This document shows positions 48,801 to 60,800 of a stretch of 64,000 nucleotides of DNA, one piece after another. This stretch comes from Bolinopsis microptera. Lineage: Eukaryota > Ctenophora > Tentaculata > Lobata > Bolinopsidae. A program made the translations under genes and the position numbers. The stretch spans positions 9,109,246 through 9,173,245 of the forward strand of contig NC_087081.1 of NCBI RefSeq assembly GCF_026151205.1. Reading direction: 5' to 3'. How positions within the stretch are numbered: the stretch's first letter is position 1; each line of letters starts with the position of its first letter. Under the pieces are notes generated by a model. That model searched no databases. It was not told the DNA's origin and saw only the letters and a program-made list of their open reading frames with translations.

Positions 48801-51800
48801 CTCTTCCTCCTCGTCCTCAGTCCTCCTCATCAGTCCTCAACAGTTCTCCTCCTCCCCAGTCTTCCTCCTCTTCCTGGGGCCTTTTCCTGGGTCCTCCTCC
48901 TGGGTCCTCCTCCTCCTGGGTCCTCCTCCTCCTGGGTCCTCCTCCTGGGTCTCCTCTCCTCCTCAGTCCTTCTCCTCCTCCTCCTCAGTCCTCTTCCTCC
49001 TCTTCCTCCTCCTCCTCCCTCTCAGTCATCCTCCTCAGCCATCCTCCTCAGCCATCCTCCTCAGTCCTCCTCCTTCTCAGTCCTCCTCAGTCCTCCTCCT
49101 GAGTCCTCCTCCTCCTCAGTCATCCTCCTCAGTTCTCCTCCTCCTCCTCCTAGGTCCTCCTTCTGGGCCCTCCTCCTCCTCCTCCTCCTGGGTCTTCCTG
49201 ATCCTTCTCCTCCCTCTCAGTCATCCTCCTCAGTCATCCACCTCAGCCATCCTCCTCAGCCATCCTTCTCTGCCATCCTTCTCTGCCATCCTCCTCAGTA
49301 CTCTTCAGTACTCTTCAGTCCTCAAAATGTTTGTCCGCTAATGTCCACCAATGTCCGCTAATGTCCACCAATGTCCATCCAAGTCCGCCAATGTCCGTCC
49401 GGGTCCGCCAATGTCCGTCCGAGTCCGCCAATGTCCGTCCGAGTCGTCCGAGTCCGCCAATGTCCGTCCGAGTCCGCCTATGTCCGTCCGTGTCCGCCAA
49501 TGTCCCAAAAAACACGTCCGTTGTCTCATAGAATCCAAAAAGGACAGGACATAGGCGGACATAGACGGACATGACACCCCCCCACAGTAATATTCGGCAG
49601 AGTTTTAACTTTATTATCAAGTTTTATTACGCTTGAGTGGCAATCGCAAGAAAAATTCTGGAAACATCATATTATTGACTATAATAAGGACATTTTTCAT
49701 TTCAGAATTCAAATAAATTTTACATCAGTGTATTACAATAACATTTACTCAAGACTAAAATATCTACAATGAGGCAACAACATGATTAAAGAAGATTAGG
49801 GAAATGTTAATGAAACTCAACACTACGAGACTGCAGCAAGAGTGAGAAAATGTGTGTAAAACACTATTCAAATCTATTTCGGCTGAACCAAAACACGACG
49901 GTAAACCATAATGACATAGGTGTCGACCAAAATATCAGGAGGTGACCGGGATTCCCGGTACCGGGAATCCCGGTACCGGGATTGGCAGTTTTCAGCTATC
50001 CCGGTCCCGGTCCCGGTCCCGGTCAACCGGGTCAAGTCACATTTTTCATCCCGGTCGCGGTCCCGGTCCCGGTCAAATGCTGATTTATGATCCCGGTCCT
50101 GGTCCCGGTCCCGGTTAATTCAGGATTCTTGGTCCCGGTCCCGGTCCCGGTCCCGGTCAATCACTCAAATTTGCCGGGACTTTGACCGGGATCTTTTACA
50201 TAATTTCATTCACTGTGCTTTTAAGTTTTTACTTTCATTCATCGTGAATTTCATCTTTAAACAACCTCTGAGCCAAATAAAACAATGTTTAAAATTGCTA
50301 AACAAGTTTAGGTAACTAATATCGTTACATAACTCATAAGTGCAAACTAACAATAAGTTTTCAACTCGAGCTACGCCCAATTGTCAATTGGAATTGGAGA
50401 ATGAAACTGTTGAATAATTCCCAATAATTTGAGGGATCATTGACTGAGGAATGAGGAATGAGGGTGAACTTGAGTAATCAGTACATGAACATTATTGGTG
50501 TAGTACATTAGGCCCATGCCCCATATTGACGGGTTTTTTCTAGTTTTTTCTAATTTAATATTCTAGTTATTACTTATTCAAATTGTTCAATTATAATGTA
50601 AATGAAAGTTGCAGCTTTCAATATGAGAATACCAGTTTTGGTCCCGGTCATCCCGGTCAAATCCCGGTCATCCCGGTAAAATTGGATTGTTGGTCCCGGT
50701 CCCGGTCCCGGTAAGATAGAAATCCCAGAAATTATTGGTCCCGGTCCCGGTCCCGGTCACGGTAAATTGATAATCTCAGTCCCGGTCCCGGTCCCGGTCC
50801 CGGTCAAGTCACATTTTGTATCCCGGTCCCGGTCCCGGTCCCGGTCAGGCCTAAAATCATGTTCTTCTCTTTTCTTTAATATGATATTAAACAGATAAAT
50901 GTTGTAAATATCGTAGGTATAACATACCATCGTAACTAATAAACAAGTCATAAATAAGTCATAAAATACACACTTGACACTTTACTTGTCTTAAAACTGA
51001 ATAATTTATTATTTAACGAACACAATCGTATCTCTAATCTATCTAGCTATAAATGCAATAACTCTCATAATACTACTTATTACAATTACACATACTATAT
51101 TTAGACATTACTAATTATTTAGACCGTACTTATTATAATTACTAATTACTATCGTAACACTGGTAATTGTATATAACCCGTCTGTATTTCCCACATACCC
51201 ACGCACCACCCACTACCCAGTTGTTGATAGGATGCTTCATTGGATTTACACCTTTATTTTACCTTCGCAGTGTTTATACTGATACGTGAGGTCTCATAAG
51301 CCCAGAGAGTAAGTAAAAGTGATAATAATAGGACGCTATTGTCTTTAAGTCACAATTGTTTTGTACGAACAAGCGGTCAAGACAGCACCATGTTAATCCT
51401 AACAAACATCCTGGTATCTAAACTATGAAAGTTTCTATGAACACCATGATTAGAACATAACAATGATATTACTTTCTGTCAAGGTGATAAGTGGACGCAG
51501 GACGTGCTGTGACTCATTACTACATGGGTTTATACAGTAGTATCTAATAGAGGTGGTTCCCTGTAATTCAAACCGAAAATGAGCTGATTCTTAGTAATTT
51601 ACATGGTACTGTACATGGTACTGTACATGAGTGTACATGGTACTGTATAACAACCATTTACCGTACAGTTTTGGGGAAGGAAAATAGATTTTTATTAATC
51701 GATAGGGGAGTGCGGTAAACCGGGATTTTTATCCTTGAGTCTAGGCCAGATTGCATGATTCTTCTGTGCACTGTACTGGTTACTTAAAACAAGTTGCATG

Positions 51801-54800
51801 GTTAACAAGCCAGCGTATCCCACTGTATACACTATTATACAATGTACAAGATACTTCTACCAAGTCATAATGTACATCGGGCTTTCGGGCCACTGCACCA
51901 GCTGGAACATATCTTTAATGTACGATATTTCTACCATTTGTAAGCTAGACCTACTTTACCAGTGTCAGTACAGGATAGCTAATCCTGATAATACTCTACC
52001 AACTTTAACAGTGTCAGTACAGGATAGCTAATCCTGATAATACTCTACCTACTTTAACAGTGTCAGTACAGGATAGCTAATCCTGATAATACTCTACCTA
52101 CTTTACCAGTGTCAGTACAGGATAGCTAATCCTGATAATACTCTACCTACTTTAACAGTGTCAGTACAGGATAGCTAATCCTGATAATACTCTACCTACT
52201 TTAACAGTGTCAGTACAGGATAGCTAATCCTGATAATACTCTAACTACTTTAACAGTGTCAGTACAGGATAGCTAATCCTGATAATACTCTACCTACTTT
52301 AACAGTGTCAGTACAGGATAGCTAATCCTGATAATACTCTACCTACTTTAACAGTGTCAGTACAGGATAGCTAATCCTGATAATACTCTACCAACTTTAA
52401 CAGTGTCAGTACAGGATAGCTAATCCTGATAATACTCTACCTACTTTAACAGTGTCAGTACAGGATAGCTAATCCTGATAATACTCTACCTACTTTAACA
52501 GTGTCAGTACAGGATAGCTAATCCTGATAATACTCTACCTACTTTAACAGTGTCAGTACAGGATAGCTAATCCTGATAATACTCTACCTACTTTACCAGT
52601 GTCAGTACAGGATAGCTAATCCTGATAATTATACTCTACCTACTTTAACAGTGTCAGTACAGGATAGCTAATCCTGATAATACTCTACCTACTTTAACAG
52701 TGTCAGTACAGGATAGTTAATCCTGATAATACTCTACCTACTTTAACAGTGTCAGTACAGGATAGCTAATCCTGATAATACTCTACCTACTTTAACAGTG
52801 TCAGTACAGGATAGCTAATCCTGATAATACTCTACCAACTTTAACGGTGTCAGTACAGGATAGCTAATCCTGATAATACTCTACCTACTTTAACAGTGTC
52901 AGTACAGGATAGCTAATCCTGATAATACTCTACCTACTTTAACAGTGTCAGTACAGGATAGCTAATCCTGATAATACTCTACCTACTTTAACAGTGTCAG
53001 TACAGGATAGCTAATCCTGATAATACTCTACCTACTTTACCAGTGTCAGTACAGGATAGCTAATCCTGATAATTATACTCTACCTACTTTAACAGTGTCA
53101 GTACAGGATAGCTAATCCTGATAATACTCTACCTACTTTAACAGTGTCAGTACAGGATAGCTAATCCTGATAATACTCTACCTACTTTAACAGTGTCAGT
53201 ACAGGATAGCTAATCCTGATAATACTCTACCTACTTTAACAGTGTCAGTACAGGATAGCTAATCCTGATAATACTCTACCGTCAACGGGTATGAGTAAAG
53301 TGTTTTATTGGTTGAGCAGTAATCTCAAATTTATGTGTTTCGCATAATAGGTAAAGACTAAAGTAGCTGCACTGATGAACCACAATGGCCACTTACAATG
53401 GCTACGAATGACCAAATACCATGATGAGTATCATGTTTTACGCTAAAATCAAAATGTAGAACATTCTGGAAATTCAATACACTGATCAGTCAGGGTGACA
53501 GGCGCAGAATTCTCTGATTTTTATAAATTTGGTACCAAAAGTTGCCAAAAGGTGTGAATAATACAAATTCGACATTTCCGGTTGATATCCGGTTAATTGA
53601 CCTTGAAACAGGAACCGGATATAGAAGCTGGGGATCCGACCGGAAATCGGAATCAGGTTCATCCGCGCATTCCGTTCTTTTATTTTCTGTTCATATAAAA
53701 ATGTTGATGCTTGACCTAATCAAGATTACAACTATGTTGTATTCATTCTTACATAGTAACACTCCCCTGTTTCTTGCCTGTAGAAAATACGCCCATTAGA
53801 TATACCTCCGCCACATTTTGATCTCATGAGATATGTCATCGCGATAAAGCTGTTGTCCTTGTTATCATGTTCAAATATGTACAAAAAATGCCATCAAAGT
53901 TTACCTGAGAGTGTATATTGGCAATGTATCTAGGTGTTCAAGTATCCTCAATCCTCATTCTGAATTTTATACAGCTCTTGAGCAATTACTTCTTTGTAAT
54001 GAACTGATCTACTTTATCTTACTAAACATTAACATCTGAACATAAACCTAGCAAAACTCCAGATATTAAATATTTAAAATTCCAGCCAGATCAGGTGATA
54101 TTATCAGTGTTATCAGGAGATGATTATATGCAAGCTATCAGGCACATGCATCCCGGAGGAAACTATAACTCCTCAGTAGCTCCCCGGCAGTATCTCCGCA
54201 GGACAAAGAGAAAATAGAAACCCATACCAGTAAAATATCCTTTAAATCTGCAGAAGCTAACCTATTCGTGCTGGGCGAATTCCGATAATTATCCCTCTGA
54301 AAATGACAGGTTTTGACAACGTAGTTTCCGGTGGTGGTAGTGAGCTATGAAGTGGGGCTGGCACACCACCTGGTTAACCCATGATGCGCAGCCAAACTTT
54401 CCCGCGCTTTCTTTTGAAGAGCTCCATCTAGACCCCTATCTATTAATACATATTTTTTGGCTGGTTTCACAGCTTTCTAAATTCACAGCCGTGTTTTGTC
54501 AAAGGGATATCCTAGGGGTGTGATTAGTGGTAAAGGGCTGGTCAAGTCAGAAGTGCAAATTGAATATGGTCTTGTTATCGCGCACACACATGGTTACACG
54601 TGCATTACACTGGTCGGCTCACTCCGGACAACTTATCCCCTCCCAACTGATGTGGGAGACTGTTAAACCTTTAAACTAGTGTCAGAGAGAGAGATAGAGA
54701 GTTGAAATTGTATCTCCAAATATTTTCTTTATCAAGCCTTAATATTATAAGCTTAATGTGAAAACTCAAGCTTAGATATAATAGGCCTTCTTTCGAATCT

Positions 54801-57800
54801 AAAATCTTGTCGGCTACTTTTTTCCGCAAATGTTTACTGAAACACGGAAACTGGGTTTATTATCTGTTTTGGTGGGGTGTTAAACATGAGTTGGGATATG
54901 GCCAGAGGCGGGAAATGTCAAGTTTCCTTCAGGAAATTATGGGGTATTTCTAGCGGGATCCCAAATATTTTCACTTTCAGGCTTTATATGTGAAAATTCA
55001 AGTTTAATTATAGGCTTTCTTCGAAAACTCAAAACTGTGAACCCAACTCCCAATTAAAACTAACGATATTTTCTATTTTTCCAGCCAATAAAAACGTTTT
55101 AATCTCAAGCCTTGTCACTGTCCAATTATGCAACTTGTCACTTTACCATGCCGACGGGATACCAGCATTTTTTACTACCAAAATAGCAGACTCGTGCACG
55201 TTACACATGTCTGACGCTATTTCTGGATCTAGTCCTGGGTGAAGTGAGTTTTATATTTTAACGAGCTAACGTATAGCTGATGTATTATATTATAACTACT
55301 GAATATTATTTATAATTACAATATTATATTCATTATTACATGGTGTGGAATATGGTTAGTAGGATTAATATATTGAATATATCATGAAGTATGTGGGTCG
55401 GTGTGGTCAGATATCTTACCTTCACCTTGGTCAGGTAAATGTTGTTTTACAACATGTATTAAAAGTGTTAAATCTGTGTTATCAAGTATGTTAAATGTAC
55501 ATTAAATACTGTCCACTGTGCGTGTTTTGGAGCACTGGAATGCGAAATATTCGGCTTGCAATCAAAATTAGCAGACTCAGGATATGGGATATCTGATTTT
55601 AGTGCCGTCGCGACCCTACCATCTGGTGGGGTTAATGCAAGTGCTTACCATGTTAACTGAGATTCTGACATTTCACCCCAGCTCCGTGTCTATCAGCTTG
55701 AGAATATTATGAGTGGATTTTACTATTACATAGCTTAGACAGAGATGTGTGTCTATGTTACTGAGCAAAGTTGGGACAAATTCTAAAGAGGAACTGTGAA
55801 CCCTGGTGAAGGGGTATCTATTGTAGATCGGATTTAGTTCCGACCTAGTTGTATTTTGAGGTTACCAGGACTGATGCTACTAAGTCGTTGCTAAGCTAAG
55901 CTTACTGAGTTGTTACTTAGCTATAACTATTAACTAATCCGTTACTAAGCTGTTACTAAGCTGTTTCTAATATTTTGCACAGTTTAAAATATCCCGCACC
56001 TGTTACTGAGTCAACATGACGATAACATTTTGCAAATATGTTCCAAATACCAACACTCATCCGAGTTCCAAAAGGAGAAAGTAATACAAATTGTTTCATG
56101 ACAAGACGTACTGACTGTATAACTGAGATAAGTATTAAGTACAATATGTTAAGCAATGTTCATCGCTCACTTCATGTCTCTCATAAGCAACTAATAATAA
56201 TAATTATAAATTCTGAAGTAACTGGATATACAAAAACTAATATTATACAATAGACAAATTTAAAAGTGGTATAGAAATAAACCGATGTATCGGCACGTTT
56301 GTCAAGGTAAGGCTAGGAATAACATGGATCCGTCGTCAAATAACATTAACTTTCTTGTCAAAGGAAGACACGTTCCAATAAACAGGGTTAAGTTACTAAA
56401 CTCATTGTTTAAATTTATCTTTCGTACATCAATGCATCAATTGTTGAAAGTTAAGTAGGTGAAGAAAATTACTCCTAGTACAGCTGTCAGTAACAAGAAA
56501 AAAAGGGGCGGTCAAAAAGGTATTTTGAGTAATATGACACTAATTTTGCAATAATACACGATAATACATTTTTATACAGATCATTTTTGGTAATGCAATG
56601 TGATCTGAATTCCTGGCAGGTGAATGTTACATTTTGCGATAAAACTTATCAATTTGGAAACACTTAACCTTTAATCAGGCCTTATAATCAGGAGATAATT
56701 GATAACATTGTACTTGAGTACCTAGTAAAATCAACTGGCATACAACAAACTAGCCGCTTACTGCGTATACAATGATATTTTATCTCTAGTATCAGTAAAG
56801 ATACATCTTCACGATCTTCACACCAGTTTCTAATACTAGTGTCCAAGTAATAACTTCCTACTTGAACCTTAATGAGGTTTAGACAGAGTATCAGGTCTAA
56901 CATACTTCACATAACTAATTAGATTACCCAACTACTGCACCCCCCCCCCCCCAACTACTGCACCCCCCAACTACTGCACCCCCCCAACTACTGCACCCCC
57001 CCCCCCCCCCAACTACTGCCCCCCCCCCCCAACTACTGCACCCCCCAACTACTGCACCCCCAACTACTGCCCCCCCCCCCCCCAACTACTGCACCCCCTC
57101 CCAACTACTGCATGTTTAGCCCCAAGTGACATGTTTAGCCCCAAATAACTTAACCTTTTGTATACAGGCAGGTTGGCAAAACACTCTCCCTCCATTGATA
57201 CTGCACCTGTTTCTAGTCTTACCACAACAAGTTCACAATATGATCAGCTACAATATCTTCACTACAGTATCACTTTGAGCTACTATGTCACCGACATATC
57301 ACTACTTCGTGTCGTTTAGTAGCGACTCTATTAGAGCACTGTATGGCTACTACTACTGTGTTACAGCATACTTCAACCAGTCCCAAGAGGCGAAATTCCC
57401 CCTGTTCCGGCTTCCTTCAAACTACTTCCATTTTCTACAACATCTCAACTAAATTACCACTGACATTAGGAAACAGATGATAGAGATTTGGACACAGTTA
57501 GTTGAGAGAGATCAGTCTAAAACACCCCCTCAGGGTATAATTACAGTTCCCTCTAATCTGAACCCGTTCTTATAGCACATTAGTCTAGTCAAGGAACCTG
57601 TACTTGCTTACACATCCTACTCACATAATCACATATTAATATGCTTTACACATGAGGGACATAAAGATGTTATAAATTGGCTTCCAAGTAAGTAGGAGGG
57701 ATGCCGTATTAGTTTTTCACCTTGCTTTTTTTCCGAGGGTATTAATAGTTCATACTTTCGCCGGTGCTCTTTGTCGTACTCGAGAAAAAGTTTTCGTTAA

Positions 57801-60800
57801 TAAGTTCACACTATGTGAACACCGTGGACTGTATGTCTTATGTGACACTGATTCTTGCTAACAGTGTGCCACAGTGCTTCTTTCTGACGATGTTACTAAG
57901 TGTTATTAAGACATTATTAAGTATGGTAACTCAGCTAAAATAAATAAACCTATTAATAATAACAGTCCTAAATACGGGAACCCATGATGGGCCTGTTTCC
58001 GGATAGCTTAGAAACCAGACAACATTGACGTTATTATTCCTTTGAGAAAATGTTGATAAAAAGTCAAAATTGATTCATCTTTATAACATGTTTATCACAA
58101 AGTAGTAGTAGACTACTGTAGACTGTTAAAGAGTTTTAGTAACCGTATGACACGTGACATGTGATTCCTGTCTAATACTCACCTCGACTATCAACAACGA
58201 AGCTGCTAAGATTCTAATGACTGCACAATCTCAGTTAAACACCGGGATCTGAATCTGGGTCTTCACCGTCAGATTGCTGAGATACTCTAACTTTCTTTTA
58301 AGTGTATGGAACTTTTAAAATTTCTAGGTCAGCTAGTTAGCCCTACGTGACGCTTTCAATCAAAATTTCTATTAGGTGATAAAACAATTTTAGGGGTCAA
58401 ACACGTGTGGGAGATATCAAATTCAGTTAAACTTTCGAATTTTTAATCTTTTCTAGAATTTAGTTTCGGGAACATTCACCTTACTTAATTTCACAGAACA
58501 ACGAAGACTACGACGTGACGCAGGAAGTCAGAGAAGCAAGGAATAGAGTTTTTGGGCATCTTGAAATCAAGGATGGGACAGCGAAGAGGGAAGGCGCGTA
58601 CGCGTGCCGCGTAACCGCTAACACTTTAGCACCTGCTGGTGTAAACAATGCTCAGGCTCTCTCTATCGGGAGGATATCAGAACCGATTGTTGTCAAAGTT
58701 TACTGTAAGTTCTTCATTATATTTTATATTGCTTTACAATACTTTTTACAGTTTTTACTCCAAGTAACATCTAAGATGTAACTTTTATTGTTATTTTATT
58801 TGAACTTTCCTGGATATTTAAATAAAAATACTTCCTCTACGCCTGGCAATGTATTTTTTACTTATACTTTAACGTGAACTGATAGGGTAAGTATCACCTG
58901 CATTGGTCACAAAGCTGTTTTGCTAGCTGCTCGCACTCCTTTGTGTAAAATACCCATAATGCTGATTGTTCCTTTCAGCTATACGATTTACAATGAAAAT
59001 AATTGTTCGGTCTGAACAAATGTTTGACACAAAGAATTGAGCAGCGTTTCGTAGTCATTAGCAAACATTTAAAAAAATGAGTCTGATTCTTAATGACTTT
59101 AATGGGTGCCTCTTTAAATGCTATTTACTTGTGTCTACGGAAAGATAAGCCAATCAAGACTTTCGTTTTGCAGTGTCTGACGTGTTTTGGTCATATGCCC
59201 CCCCCCCCCCCCCACCATCACTATTTCACTATTTCACTATTTCAGCTGAACAGCTAGAGTTTGAAGATGATGATGCTTTCCACGATAAACACAAGGCTAA
59301 AATGATAGAAGATTACGTTACAAAGAACTATGTAGATATAAGCTATAAAGTAAAGTCAGTCAACCCTAAGAGGGAGTTGATAGTCACTGTGGAAACTGAT
59401 GATACCATTTTGCAGTGAGTTATGAGCTAAAATATTTAATTGTGTTTGGATTTTTCAACATTTAAATACATTATTTTTTAAGTGTAAACTGTGAGTGAAG
59501 TAAGAGTTATTCGGAAAGTTAGATCGCAACGAAATAGATTAGATAAATCATAAGACCTTCTCAGCCAGCTTTAAAGATATACATTATACAATTTGATTAA
59601 ATAATCGATTAATCTCCATATAAACGTTTGATAAACACTTTTCATTTAATTAACTTAATAAATTACACCCAGGTACCTGGACATTCGCGCGAAACAAATG
59701 ATGTATATTTCTCTGTTCGGCGATACTGACTACGAACAAGGGGTTTCTAAACATTTCACCGTCTCCGTTTACTATGAGGGAGAAGAAAATAACAAATTAC
59801 AAAGAACTTGGACCGTTTCAGGTTGGTTTCTGTCATTTCATTTCATTTCAACAGTGTAAATTTCACGACTTTACATCCAAACCTATCAGAATATTTCATT
59901 GACCTTTGATTTAAAAATAATAGAGTATAGAATCTAAATTGGCTCTCTAAAGTAGCCTCTAAATTGTGTATCCTCAGGTCCTTATGTTAAGGTTACCTCG
60001 GATTGGAAAAAATAACTGTGACCTTTTTTCAAGAAAACTTGAAAAAATTACCTTAAAAACCGCAGGAAACACTGAAAAAACCTTTAAAAACACCGAAATA
60101 AAACCTTTAAACCTTTAAAAAAGAGAGAACCTTAAATCACAACCCTGCTCTAAAGAAGCCTCTAAATTTTGTATCCTCAGGACCTTACGTTAAGTCACAT
60201 CGAGGTGTCAGAACATCTTCAGTTTAGGAAAACTGATGAACAGGAATTTTTTTGAAAAAAAGGAGGGGGTGGGGGTCATTCGGGAAAATTTCGAAAAGTA
60301 CCGTGGTACTTTTTTGTTATTCCATTCGTGAAGGAGGTGGGTGGGTGGTTATTTTCAGAAATTTCGAAAAGTCAGCATATGTTCCATCAAAAAAGTACTG
60401 CAGCCCCCCCCCCCCCCCCCCTCCGTATAGACTTTAAATTGCCTCTCTAAAATAGCCTCTAAATTGTGTTTCCTCTAAATTGTGTTTCCTCAGGACCTTA
60501 TGTGAAGGAGTTGGTCAGTACAATATTCCGGCCGGATTTAGACCAAAGTAAGGAGGAATTTGAGAAGCCCTTCTCTTACTTCGTTCTTGGATCTTGTGGT
60601 AAGAATGTTTAACCTCTTACTCTACATTGAGTTAGTCATGGCTTATAGCTTATATCAGAATAGCTGAAGTTTATTTACTTATTTGAAGGTCGAAAGCGTG
60701 CACCATGTTTATTGGCATGGCAAACCTTTTACCGTTATTTATTACAACTCTTATCTCTCAACTTATGTCTAATTATACATCTGTTTTAGAAAATGTACTC

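Larger units (their letters stand above)
32273..53281. repeat. Tandem duplication, copy 2 (21 kb)
   Basis: Begins with the last bases of exon 1 and its splice donor (GTAATT at 32,292) but has no start codon. The 13.3-kb excess over copy 1 is almost fully explained by the 74-bp array (+7.2 kb), the TA-flanked element (+1.65 kb), poly-G element B (+2.5 kb), the CCCGGT block (+0.9 kb), the 49-bp array (+0.9 kb) and the 22-bp array (+0.2 kb). Confidence 0.9.

Noticed and set aside
58231..58295. tRNA-like sequence on the minus strand with a B-box-like GATTCAGATCC and pairing 7-base ends
   Set aside because: The candidate is only about 60 bases and the D and anticodon arms do not fold properly; at best a tRNA-derived SINE fragment.
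60252..60437. 61-codon frame across a poly-C run in intron 6
   Set aside because: Homopolymer-rich intron sequence, with no splice phase match to exons 6 and 7.
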